64,000 bases of DNA, taken from the NCBI RefSeq assembly GCF_014639235.1, contig NZ_BMFU01000001.1:124001-188000 (forward strand). The letters run 5' to 3'. Shown here one piece after another: positions 36,818 to 45,372 of the stretch (position 1 is its first letter; the number at the start of each line of letters is the position of its first letter). The notes below the pieces were generated by a model. The model saw only the letters and a list, made by a program, of their open reading frames with translations. It did no database searches and was not told the DNA's origin. This DNA comes from Paenibacillus silvae. Its GTDB lineage: Bacteria > Bacillota > Bacilli > Paenibacillales > Paenibacillaceae. A program made the position numbers and the translations under genes.

Positions 36818-37564
36818 TTATGATTTATGGATTAGAATCTGTTGGTTTCTCTCCCGCAGTCGAGACTGTAGACGAGAAATTTGCATTGCCAACCGCTCAC
36901 TATCCATCACTTCTCCTGTCCCATACTGTGATGCCAATTCCTCATTCAACAATTCAATATCCATTAACATTTGACGATCTGTTCGCTCCATCGAAGCCGG
37001 CGTTATCGGATCACTGTATTTCACCAGCTCGATCATCGACTCTACAGACTTTCTGTTTCTGTCATAATCTACACTCGGATTCGATGGATTCTGCATCGTA
37101 TTGAGCAGCTGCTCCAGCGCTTGTTCAATCGAACTCAGATTAGCAACGTTGAATTGCTCAAGGCTCTCGTGCTGGCTTGCCGACCGAATGTAAATCAAAA
37201 GAATAGCACACAACATGAAAGCGACAGCTGCTGTTATGACATGTAATAGGACAAACCAGCGCAGTCCTTGATCAGCAATGCCTGTGAACAAGCCATAGCA
37301 GATCACACAGCCCAAATAAATGACCAATACCGTACCTATAGCGGTGTAACCCGGGACGAACCTTCTAAACCGCTCCATATTTTGCATCACATAACGAACA
37401 AATAACCACAAAGCTGTAATTGCAGCATAAGACGCAACCAGATTAATCCAGAATGACATCCATATCAAGCCGCCAGCGAACACCGTAAATGAGACAAGAG
37501 ATGTCAGTACCAGGCATACGAGACAGATGACATCTAAAATAAATATATTACTTCGTTTCATCAT
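36818..37564 (-). CDS. Polytopic membrane protein of the SPFH/zinc-ribbon operon
   Basis: 248 residues with four membrane helices in the first 130 residues and a cytosolic, coiled-coil rich C-terminal half (SIEQALEQLLNTMQN, ISRLQSRLRERNQQIL). The start codon lies directly after the SPFH stop, with the ribosome site inside the end of that gene, so translation is probably coupled. Family not recognised. Confidence 0.75.
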   Translation of the reverse strand: MMKRSNIFILDVICLVCLVLTSLVSFTVFAGGLIWMSFWINLVASYAAITALWLFVRYVMQNMERFRRFVPGYTAIGTVLVIYLGCVICYGLFTGIADQGLRWFVLLHVITAAVAFMLCAILLIYIRSASQHESLEQFNVANLSSIEQALEQLLNTMQNPSNPSVDYDRNRKSVESMIELVKYSDPITPASMERTDRQMLMDIELLNEELASQYGTGEVMDSERLAMQISRLQSRLRERNQQILIHKS

Positions 37565-37565
37565 C

Positions 37566-38870
37566 CTAGGTCAGCCCTCCTTGTTGCAGATTGTTTCCGC
37601 ATTCCAGACAAAACTTCTGACCAGGCTTAACTTCATGCTGACATTGACTGCACTTTAAAACTAAAGCTTTACCACAGTTACCACAAAATTTCGTATGAGG
37701 TGTGTTCATATGATTACAATGTGGACATGCGCTCGGCATCGGCTCCCGGCACTGAACACATTCAACCGCATGCTCTGCATTATCTGCTCCACATGAAGGA
37801 CACGCATGATATTTGTCACCGCAATTCGGACAGAACCGGGTCCCCTTCTGCATCGATTGCCCGCAATTATTACACTCTGTGGTCAAAGCTTTAACTGCCA
37901 AGGATTTGCCACATTGACTACAGAAAGCGCTCTGCTCCTGATTTGGATGATTACAGTGTGAACACAAGTGTACAGAAGGTGTCTCTGTTGTAGACATCAC
38001 TTTGGACATCTGAGACATCTCGCTACTGAATGAACCACCCAAACCAACGCCCATACCCATGCCTAGACCTGCCCCCATAATATCGGACTGCATGCTTCCT
38101 TCATTTTTGGCTGCACCTTCAAGGGTATCAAAGGAACGCTCCTGCTGATACGTGTATCCGATAATATCCATCTCTGCTTTGCGAGCGAGGGCTTCCCGTA
38201 AACGAATGACGGATGGATCTTCTTCAGGCAGATTGACATTGTGAATGTATAAGTTGATCAGTTCGATTCCGAATTCTTCAAATTTAGAAGTAATCGTATC
38301 TGCAAAATGTCTGGATATCTCCGCAATATAAGCATTAATCTCTAACACACTTACTTTTCTATGTATTAAATAGGAGGATAACATCGAGTTGATGTTCATG
38401 ATAATCAAACCACGAAAGTAATTGATTAGATTTTGCTGATTAAACTCTGGCAGTGTGCCTACCAGTTTGATTAGAAATTTTCGTGAGTCTGCAATCTTGA
38501 TCCCCATCTGCCCAAAGGCTCTGACCGGAACGATAATATTATATTTGGGGTCCTGAATCTGAATCGGATTGGCCGTGCCCCATTTAACATCAAGAGCGTT
38601 AACCTGATTCACATACCATACTTCCGCTGCAAAAGGAGATTTCCCGCCGAACGGCAGATTAATCAATCGGTTCAGGATGGGGATGTTTGCTGTGCTTAAC
38701 GTATGTCTGCCCGGCCCAAACAGATCAAGAGCCCTTCCATCCTTAAACAGAATAGCCTGCTGAGATTGATTAACAATCAACTGGGTCCATGTTCCCAATT
38801 CACTCTCTGGATGCTTCCAGGCAAACACATCAGGAGAGCCGTCATACTTGATTACATCAATAATAGCCAT
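37566..38870 (-). CDS. SPFH-domain protein with C-terminal zinc-ribbon array (YdjI-like)
   Basis: 434 residues. The SPFH/virion-core-like domain spans about 1-250 (WKHPESELGTWTQLIVNQSQ; FGPGRHTLSTANIP), then a Gly/Met-rich linker, then several CxxC zinc ribbons (CSHCN, CSQCG, CNNCG, CPNCG, CPSCG, CVQC, CPHCN, CGNCG, CSQC, CLECG). The first part resembles B. subtilis YdjI of the pspA-ydjGHI envelope-stress operon. It heads a four-gene operon with a polytopic protein and two membrane zinc ribbons. Confidence 0.85.
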   Translation of the reverse strand: MAIIDVIKYDGSPDVFAWKHPESELGTWTQLIVNQSQQAILFKDGRALDLFGPGRHTLSTANIPILNRLINLPFGGKSPFAAEVWYVNQVNALDVKWGTANPIQIQDPKYNIIVPVRAFGQMGIKIADSRKFLIKLVGTLPEFNQQNLINYFRGLIIMNINSMLSSYLIHRKVSVLEINAYIAEISRHFADTITSKFEEFGIELINLYIHNVNLPEEDPSVIRLREALARKAEMDIIGYTYQQERSFDTLEGAAKNEGSMQSDIMGAGLGMGMGVGLGGSFSSEMSQMSKVMSTTETPSVHLCSHCNHPNQEQSAFCSQCGKSLAVKALTTECNNCGQSMQKGTRFCPNCGDKYHACPSCGADNAEHAVECVQCREPMPSACPHCNHMNTPHTKFCGNCGKALVLKCSQCQHEVKPGQKFCLECGNNLQQGGLT

Positions 38871-39084
38871 ATGTGTGTATTCCTCACTTCAAATTTAATA
38901 ACTTTTGCTTGACCTTGTCCGCCTCTGATCACCATAAAATAACATTCTGCGTATTTTTCACTATCTATCTCATTTTTTCATGTTTGAGCATTGCTATTTT
39001 ACCATTTCTAACCTTACTTCGCACTAGTATAGTTCATTTTTCGTGAGATTTTTTTCCTATTTGAGCACATGTAAGAGAGAACAC

Positions 39085-39126
39085 GAAAACCTCTTGCATT
39101 CACAACGTGTGAGGAAAGAGGTTTTC
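39085..39126 (-). terminator. Terminator of the ankyrin-repeat gene
   Basis: Eleven-bp stem GAAAACCTCTT/AAGAGGTTTTC about 20 nt after the stop; T tract short (minus strand reads GTTTTCGTG). Confidence 0.6.
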
Positions 39127-39146
39127 AAGTTATAGATTACATTCTG

Positions 39147-40214
39147 CTAATTCAGAAGACGTTCCACATAAACCGCAGGTTCAGCCAGAAATTGCTCAAA
39201 CGAACACAAGGTACCGTGCTCTTTGTGTTCAATATCAGCATAACCGATCATTTTTTTGCTGGGGTTCCACACGATGAATAGATGAGAATACTGATCCAGG
39301 TTAGAGGATAACCGCAGCAGTTTCTGTCTCCCCATTTTCATCTCAATCGTATCAGTCAATGAAAAGAATTCAATATAACCGACGCCAGCCGGGCGCTCCG
39401 GCAATTCCATCCGATGCGGACCTTCCGTTAAAAAATGGATCAAGGCTGCTGGCAGCTTATATGTTTTTAACGTATACAGTTTATTGCTCAGCTCATGAAA
39501 CTCTTCAGGCTCAAGCGCCTTCAGATACGCTGCCAGTTCGGCGTTTTTCTGACTAACCGCAATCGTATAAGCCCGTTCCCCATCGGTTTCCTGCATCGTC
39601 ACATCTGCCCCGTGTTCAACAAGATATGTAACCATTCGCATGTTATTCTGACGTACAGCTACGGTGAGTGGTGTTGCCTTGTACGGATATACCATATCCG
39701 GCTCGTTGTAGTTGACATCTACACCCTCGTTCAACAAATACTGAACGGTTTTCATATCATGATCAGACACTGCCTTGCGCAGCGTCTTGCCGCCATATTT
39801 TCGGATATCCAGCCCGAGTTCTTTCAGCACTGCGATATTCCTTTTATTGCCGTAGTAGGCTTCGTCATATGCGCTTGATTTTACACGATTCAATCCGTTT
39901 AACTTGGCCCCCTGCTCATACAGAAAACGAATTGTATCTGCCCCGCACCAGCGCGCTGCATAGAGTATAGCCGGATTATCTTTGGTATTAAGCTCAGCTC
40001 CACGCTCTACAAGCAGTCTGACCACCTTAGGCTGGTTACAGATCAATGCGAGTTCGAGCGGAGTAAGTTCAATATGATTGCTCAAAGATATGTTGTCTTC
40101 AAGGTCCATACTTTGATCTAAAAATTTTTCCACACCTGCAACATTCCCCTCATAGATGGCAAGAGCTCGGTCAGGCAATATTTGGAACGTTCCTTGATTA
40201 CCGATTTTATACAA
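39147..40214 (-). CDS. Ankyrin-repeat protein
   Basis: 355 residues with about five to six ankyrin repeats between 40 and 220 (ELTPLELALICNQPKVVRLLVERGAELNTKD; TPLTVAVRQNNMRMVTYLVEHGADVT). The C-terminal 130 residues are non-repeat and unrecognised. No signal peptide, so a cytosolic protein-binding role is likely; ankyrin proteins can also be immunity proteins, but no toxin is adjacent. Confidence 0.85.
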   Translation of the reverse strand: MYKIGNQGTFQILPDRALAIYEGNVAGVEKFLDQSMDLEDNISLSNHIELTPLELALICNQPKVVRLLVERGAELNTKDNPAILYAARWCGADTIRFLYEQGAKLNGLNRVKSSAYDEAYYGNKRNIAVLKELGLDIRKYGGKTLRKAVSDHDMKTVQYLLNEGVDVNYNEPDMVYPYKATPLTVAVRQNNMRMVTYLVEHGADVTMQETDGERAYTIAVSQKNAELAAYLKALEPEEFHELSNKLYTLKTYKLPAALIHFLTEGPHRMELPERPAGVGYIEFFSLTDTIEMKMGRQKLLRLSSNLDQYSHLFIVWNPSKKMIGYADIEHKEHGTLCSFEQFLAEPAVYVERLLN

Positions 40215-40330
40215 AAGTCTAACCTCCTTGTAAAATACACTTCTTCACGTTACAACAATTCGCGTTAGATAAGAAAACTTTGAGATGCATCACTGATTAT
40301 GCTAACATAATGGGCAACGATTTCCATTTC

Positions 40331-40522
40331 TATATAAGTTGAACTAAAGATTTTACACAATCCACTCCGATGACAGAATAACCTTCCAATCGCTGTTATC
40401 CCCAGATTTTTCTGATTCCCTTTTCCAAAGGGGAAAATCCGTTGATAAAGGCGACCGCTCCGCTTTTTCAGGTTTTTTCTGTCCTCTCCGTTAACGTGTA
40501 AATGAATAGTTCAACTTATATA
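40331..40522. mobile_element. MITE-like element with 16-bp terminal inverted repeats
   Basis: 192 bp bounded by the perfect inverted repeats TATATAAGTTGAACTA (40331-40346) and TAGTTCAACTTATATA (40507-40522). It has no coding capacity, lies in the gap between divergent genes, and an internal 65-bp block (40350-40414) is similar to 45298-45362. No target duplication is obvious beyond TA at the ends. Confidence 0.6.
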
Positions 40523-40563
40523 CATTCAAAACTACACTTACAGGACCGCACAGAAAGGACCCT

Positions 40564-41571
40564 ATGAATCTCTCAACTCTTCAACATACATTGGCAAAAT
40601 CAATTTCACCGCTCGATCTGCGAAGCTGTCTGATCAGTATGCGCAGCGAGACGGTCTACACGCATTATCGCAATACGCAAGCGGAGACACATATAGTCAA
40701 AATCAATTCATGTACGAAGAGCTTTATCTCCGCACTCATCTGCATTGCTATGGATCAGGGCTTGCTCCCCGAAGCAAGCACACCGATATCCACCTTTTTC
40801 CCGCAGCTTGCCTCTGATCCTGATCCGCGTAAACCAGCCATTACACTAGAGCAGCTGCTTACGATGACTGCTGGATTTAACTGGGACGAGTTCGGTGGGC
40901 AAAATTCATTTCCACGTATGACACGAACCGAGCACTGGGTTGATTTTGCGTTAGAACAAAGCTTGCGTCATAAACCAGGCACACACATGGAATATAACTC
41001 AGGTGTCTCGCAAATACTTTCCGCCATCTTGATGCAGCATACAGATATGAGCGTTGCCGCGTATGCGGAGCGTTACCTCTTCGGCCCTCTCGGCATTCAC
41101 GATTATGAATGGGAGCAGGACCCCCAGGGCGTGCATACTGGTGGATTTGGTATGAAGCTGCTGCCGGCTGATTTGCTCAAGTTCGGACAACTTTTCCTTC
41201 AGCAAGGACGGTGGGAAAAAGAACAGCTCATATCCAGTGACCTGGTCCAACGTTCCACGCAGCCCTTTATCGCTGTGTCCCCTCCCAACCGCGGCAGTTA
41301 TGGCTGGCACTGGTGGGTGGATCAATACGAGCCTGCAAAAGTAAACGAGAACATTGCCGGAAGCCCGGCATTAGATAACACCTCAGCAGAACAACATCGT
41401 CCGTTGCACTATTACTATGCCAGAGGATTCGGAGGGCAGTATGTATACGTTGTTCCCGAACTGGAGCTTGTAGCCGTGCTGACCAATGATAAACGCAAAA
41501 AAGAAAAGCCTCCACTGGATGTATTTCCAAAATGGATCGTTCCAGAACTATGGAAGCTCGCTCGCTTATAA
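40564..41571 (+). CDS. Serine hydrolase of the beta-lactamase class C family
   Basis: 335 residues, cytosolic (no signal). Catalytic SxxK is SCTK at 49-52; the Tyr-x-Asn/Ser motif appears as EYNSG. It belongs to the penicillin-binding-protein-like/esterase group rather than being a resistance beta-lactamase, since it is not secreted. Ribosome site GAAAGGA precedes the ATG. Its promoter must lie in or next to the MITE-like element. Confidence 0.85.
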   Translation: MNLSTLQHTLAKSISPLDLRSCLISMRSETVYTHYRNTQAETHIVKINSCTKSFISALICIAMDQGLLPEASTPISTFFPQLASDPDPRKPAITLEQLLTMTAGFNWDEFGGQNSFPRMTRTEHWVDFALEQSLRHKPGTHMEYNSGVSQILSAILMQHTDMSVAAYAERYLFGPLGIHDYEWEQDPQGVHTGGFGMKLLPADLLKFGQLFLQQGRWEKEQLISSDLVQRSTQPFIAVSPPNRGSYGWHWWVDQYEPAKVNENIAGSPALDNTSAEQHRPLHYYYARGFGGQYVYVVPELELVAVLTNDKRKKEKPPLDVFPKWIVPELWKLARL

Positions 41572-41671
41572 GGGGACAAATCTGCGGATTAGGGATACCT
41601 TGTCCAGCGATCTTCCCGGTAATTTACCGAGGATACACTAAAGCTGTATCCACGCTGCACTCGAAAGATAT

Positions 41672-41726
41672 GCCCTCGCCTCACCCGTCAAAGCTGTTAA
41701 GCTGGAACACGGGGAAGTGTGAGGGC
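41672..41726 (+). terminator. Terminator of the first serine hydrolase gene
   Basis: Long hairpin with outer stem GCCCTC/GAGGGC and further CTCAC/GTG pairing, followed by CTTTTTATTTTTTC. It abuts the convergent gene. Confidence 0.7.
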
Positions 41727-41730
41727 CTTT

Positions 41731-42756
41731 TTATTTTTTCAGCATCTGCTCCACTGCCAGCGTTACCGGATATGGCCCCGACTCTTGATTAGATATGACT
41801 ACAAGCTGCACGCCATGCTCCGGATAGACACCCGACATAAACGACACGCCTGGATCAAAACCCATCACATGGTATTTAAATATCTTCTCTTCCTCAAGCT
41901 CCAGCCAGACACCCAGGCCATAATACTCCTCATCCTCATCATACGCGTGTGGTGTTAACAAGTAACTTGTCATCTTTTCACTTAATAACGTATGGCTCAT
42001 CAAAGCATCCCAGAAACGCATCATATCCGGTGCAGTCACATATGCCCCCCCATCTGCTCCTCCTTGTACCGGAATCGAAAAAATATTGCTCGTCCATCCC
42101 CCATCATCAGCGTCAATATAACCCGTAGCCGTATTACGCGGAAGCTGATCTGTGCGAAAATAACCTGAATCCTGCATACCGCATCGTTTGAGAATATGCT
42201 CCTGCACATAGCTGGCAAAGGAAACTCCAGCATGTTGTTCTACAATAAGCCCAAGCACGATAAACGCTGCATTGTTATAGTGGAATCGCTCCCCAGGCGC
42301 AGACTTCATCGGCAGCTGCTGGAACATGGGCAGAAAATCACGAAGCTGCTCCATTATGTATACCGGCCTGTCTTTCCACAGCTCCGAAAAATCTTGCATA
42401 ACTTCCTCATCAAAGTAATCGGGTATGCCCGAAGTATGAGTCAATAATTGATGTACCGTGATCTGCGGGTCCCATGCCGGAAAAGTTATATTCAGAACAT
42501 CCTGTAATCTGGACTCTAGTGAAAACTTCCCTTGTTCTGCCAACTGAGCTATACTTACCGCTGTGAAAATCTTACATCCCGAAGCGATGCCAAAACGTGT
42601 ATTCACATCATTCAGACGCTCATCACTGCGATTTGCATATCCTCTCGCTAATTGAAACAGCATCTGACCATTCTGCTTGCACAGAACAACGCCTGAGAAA
42701 TCGTTTTGCTCCATAACCTCTTTCACTTTTTCCACGGCCCTCTGATGATCCAGCAT
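41731..42756 (-). CDS. Serine hydrolase of the beta-lactamase class C family
   Basis: 341 residues, no signal peptide. SxxK is SGCK at 59-62, YxN is HYNNAAF, and LLTHTSGIPDY is typical of the family (D-aminopeptidase/esterase-like). Only distantly like its convergent neighbour, so not a recent duplicate. It is 28 nt downstream of the DUF1361 gene and probably co-transcribed with it. Confidence 0.87.
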   Translation of the reverse strand: MLDHQRAVEKVKEVMEQNDFSGVVLCKQNGQMLFQLARGYANRSDERLNDVNTRFGIASGCKIFTAVSIAQLAEQGKFSLESRLQDVLNITFPAWDPQITVHQLLTHTSGIPDYFDEEVMQDFSELWKDRPVYIMEQLRDFLPMFQQLPMKSAPGERFHYNNAAFIVLGLIVEQHAGVSFASYVQEHILKRCGMQDSGYFRTDQLPRNTATGYIDADDGGWTSNIFSIPVQGGADGGAYVTAPDMMRFWDALMSHTLLSEKMTSYLLTPHAYDEDEEYYGLGVWLELEEEKIFKYHVMGFDPGVSFMSGVYPEHGVQLVVISNQESGPYPVTLAVEQMLKK

Positions 42757-42783
42757 GTTGAATTCACCTGCACCTTCTTGTGA

Positions 42784-43482
42784 TTAGTTGGTTCGTTCAT
42801 CCCGCTGACCCGACTCTCTCGCATGAATCAAATAATATAACGAGAGGTAGATTGTAATCAGGAACGTTGCAAAGAACATACAAAATGCCAAGGAAGACCG
42901 GCTTACACTTTCATGCATCAATTGCAGCAGCGTCTCGCGATTCGTTAGTGCATCCCAGCTGTTTAACCGATACACACGCCCAAGCAAAACGCCATAACTG
43001 GCCAGTGCCGTTCCTCCTAATACAAAAATCCAGGAAGCTGCATGCCCCAAGCGTTGATTGATCACACCCTGAAGCTGATACATGGAGAAGAAACCAATAA
43101 GCAGACCTGTCCATACAAACATCAGCACAACACTCAGATCATACCAGTAGTTGAAGCTCACACCGTTTCCAGTAACGTATCTTGCGCTTCTGGAGGACAA
43201 ATGAAGCAAATCCGTAACGATATACGATGAGTTCGGGAAAAAGAGCAGCCACAGCATGCCACTTGGAATTGCAAGCCATATCGCTAATTTCCATTTTAAT
43301 TGGCTGAGCCCATAGGTTATGGATGAAAATATAAATGGAAGCCAGCCCAGAAACAGATTCCAGATCAGGAAGCGGAAATACCGCTGATTCAGCCAGTCGG
43401 CCGCCACGTAGTATAAAGCCACCGTAACCACCGTGACTGCACTGAGAAAAATAAACATGTGCAACCCATTCAGTTTTTTCAA
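42784..43482 (-). CDS. DUF1361 membrane protein
   Basis: 232 residues, seven likely membrane helices. DUF1361 hallmarks are seen: FLIWNLFLGWLPFIFS, LLFFPNSSYIVTDLLHL and WYDLSVVLMFVWTGLLIGF. Function of the family is unknown. First gene of a likely two-gene unit with the serine hydrolase. Confidence 0.88.
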   Translation of the reverse strand: MKKLNGLHMFIFLSAVTVVTVALYYVAADWLNQRYFRFLIWNLFLGWLPFIFSSITYGLSQLKWKLAIWLAIPSGMLWLLFFPNSSYIVTDLLHLSSRSARYVTGNGVSFNYWYDLSVVLMFVWTGLLIGFFSMYQLQGVINQRLGHAASWIFVLGGTALASYGVLLGRVYRLNSWDALTNRETLLQLMHESVSRSSLAFCMFFATFLITIYLSLYYLIHARESGQRDERTN

Positions 43483-43615
43483 AGCCTACAACCTCACTTG
43501 TTGTAAAATCCAAATCACACTTCAAAATTTACATATATTTACCACCTTTAAATCTACTAGCATCATACCATATCTATCTGATCGATCTCCATTTTGTAAA
43601 AGAAACGCAAAAAAA

Positions 43616-43633
43616 GACACTCATCCGAGTGTC
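43616..43633 (-). terminator. Terminator of the ECF41 operon
   Basis: Perfect 7-bp stem GACACTC/GAGTGTC with 4-nt loop and TTTTTTTG after it on the minus strand, about 110 nt past the sigma factor stop. Confidence 0.8.
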
Positions 43634-43744
43634 CGTATGCATGTAGAAGTTAATTTTCACAACCAATGGTGATATAGACAAGACTCCAGTGAGAGGTAAT
43701 GTCTATGAACTTCGCTTTTTCTGCTGTTGTCATGTTTGCAACTT

Positions 43745-44689
43745 TTATGCTTGTGCTTTGACCGACAACAGTTTATCAGGGTTAACAATAAGATATATTC
43801 CCTTGATTCGCTCGCCTGAAGCATCCGTCTCCAGACACAGCACTTCGGTCAGCTTACCCTCTTTCATCAAGGCCAGCTGCAGCTCACCGTTAATCCAGGC
43901 ATGCAGCCATTCCCGTTCCCTTAATGTTTTAAGCACTCGTGGAGAGGTTAGAATGGCAAGTACCCCCTTGTGTACACTCATCGTTCTCATAATCGTGCGC
44001 ACAACGCCGCCTCCGTCCGCTGTAAACACAGGCTCGTTCGTCAGAAGCTCCAGCATCGCTGAAACGTCGTGCCGAAGAAAAGCCGTGGTGAAACGGCTAA
44101 GCAGATGCTCCTTCATTTTCCAATCCGCATTATACGACTCGGCTGCTGCTGCACGTTCAGGCAGATGACCTCTGGCACGACGATAGATTTGACGACAGTT
44201 ACTCTGTGTTTTCCCCAGCCATTCCGCGATTTCCGCATAATCATACTGGAAGGCTTCACGCAGGACAAAAACCGCACGTTCCGTGGGAGATAAACGCTCT
44301 AACATGACCAGATAAGCGTAAGATATCATCTCTTTTTGCTCAAGCGCCTGCTCCGGTATATTCTTTGTCTCATACACACCCAGCGGCTCAGGAAGCCATT
44401 CCCCTACATAGTGCTCCCGTTGGTTACGGGCGGAATTTAATACATTCAGGCTGCGGTTCACTATCATTTTTCCAATATAAGTTTTCGGTTGCTTGATATC
44501 CTGATTTGACATACTCTGTAAGGTCATAAAGATGTCCTGAACAAGATCCTCAGCTTCTGTCACACTTCCGAGCATACGGTAGGCGATGGAAAAAGCGTAG
44601 TTTCTGTATTGCGAATACAACGCACCAACATCCAGAGAAGGCGCTTCTGTATTATGTTCATGTTGATCAGTATAGAGCCTGGATTGCAC
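43745..44689 (-). CDS. ECF41-family sigma factor (SigJ-like)
   Basis: 314 residues. Sigma-2 (about 20-95; YAFSIAYRMLGSVTEAEDLVQDIF), sigma-4 (about 130-180; LSPTERAVFVLREAFQYDYAEIAEWLG), then a SnoaL/NTF2-like C-terminal domain (about 190-310) that replaces an anti-sigma factor in ECF41 proteins and controls activity. It lies 39 nt downstream of an AhpD-like gene, the diagnostic ECF41 neighbourhood (compare ydfG-ecf41 of Bacillus licheniformis). The inducing signal is unknown. Confidence 0.92.
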   Translation of the reverse strand: MQSRLYTDQHEHNTEAPSLDVGALYSQYRNYAFSIAYRMLGSVTEAEDLVQDIFMTLQSMSNQDIKQPKTYIGKMIVNRSLNVLNSARNQREHYVGEWLPEPLGVYETKNIPEQALEQKEMISYAYLVMLERLSPTERAVFVLREAFQYDYAEIAEWLGKTQSNCRQIYRRARGHLPERAAAAESYNADWKMKEHLLSRFTTAFLRHDVSAMLELLTNEPVFTADGGGVVRTIMRTMSVHKGVLAILTSPRVLKTLREREWLHAWINGELQLALMKEGKLTEVLCLETDASGERIKGIYLIVNPDKLLSVKAQA

Positions 44690-44728
44690 ACAATCGCCTC
44701 CTCTGGCTGAATCCGTTTTGAGTTCGGG

Positions 44729-45172
44729 TTAAAAACACCCCGGGTACATACCTGTCGTAATCGCTATACGGTTCCAACTGTTAATCGAATTGATTGCCAT
44801 AATCAGATCAACGATTTCATTTTCACTAAAATATTCTCGAACTTTATCATACAGCTCCATGGAAACGCCTTGCTCCGATATTAACGTAATCGCCTCTGCC
44901 AGTTCAAGCATAACACGCTGTTTGTCTGTGAATAAGGGGACTTCGCGCCACACGCTGAGCAGAAGAATATGATCACCGTAGTCACCCAGCTTCATTAAAT
45001 CCTTGGCATGCATGTCCAAACAAAAAGCACAGCCATTGATCTGCGACACGCGAATTTTCAACAACTCATAAAACACCTTGTCTTCAAATTGCCCAGATAC
45101 ATACCGCTCCAACCCCATCATCGCTTTAAAAGCGCCCGGACTTACTGTCCTGTAATTCATTCGTACATTCAT
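44729..45172 (-). CDS. AhpD-like carboxymuconolactone decarboxylase family protein
   Basis: 147 residues from the ATG at 45172, with the redox motif CAFC (Cys48, Cys51) and His55 (CLDMHAKD) of alkylhydroperoxidase D-like proteins. A longer frame reaches 45214, but the predicted ECF41 promoter would start transcription inside it, supporting the shorter form. It is the usual target and operon partner of ECF41 sigma factors; the substrate is unknown. Confidence 0.9.
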   Translation of the reverse strand: MNVRMNYRTVSPGAFKAMMGLERYVSGQFEDKVFYELLKIRVSQINGCAFCLDMHAKDLMKLGDYGDHILLLSVWREVPLFTDKQRVMLELAEAITLISEQGVSMELYDKVREYFSENEIVDLIMAINSINSWNRIAITTGMYPGCF

Positions 45173-45209
45173 TTTTGATTTGCCTCCATCATTTGATCTA
45201 CATGCTGAA

Positions 45210-45236
45210 GACAAACAGCAGATCAGGTTTGTGACA
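45210..45236 (-). promoter_or_regulatory. Predicted ECF41-dependent promoter
   Basis: TGTCACA (45230-45236), 16-nt spacer, TGTC (45210-45213). ECF41 promoters are described as TGTCACA plus CGTC; one mismatch here. Position directly before the AhpD-like gene fits autoregulation of the operon. Confidence 0.65.
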
Positions 45237-45297
45237 TCGTGAGGGGAATTTGATATAAAAATTTTAAGAAAAGCACTCTACGTTATAAATGGAGTAC

Positions 45298-45362
45298 ATT
45301 TTACACAGACACTCCAATGACAAAAAAACCTGGAGAGTCTCGCTCATCCCCAGATTTTTCTG
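45298..45362. repeat. 65-bp block similar to the inside of the MITE-like element
   Basis: Shares ATTTTACACA, CACTCC-ATGACA and ATCCCCAGATTTTTCTG with 40350-40414, in the same order and the same total length. It carries the cupin terminator. No terminal repeats are seen here, so it would be a decayed copy. Confidence 0.5.
45321..45353 (-). terminator. Terminator of the repeat-bearing cupin gene
   Basis: Stem CTGGGGA/TCTCCAG (one G-U pair) followed by GTTTTTTTG on the minus strand. Confidence 0.75.
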
Positions 45363-45372
45363 TCTTCATCGT

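Noticed and set aside
40564..42756. The two serine hydrolases as antibiotic-resistance beta-lactamases
   Set aside because: Neither has a signal peptide and both look like the broad esterase/D-aminopeptidase group.
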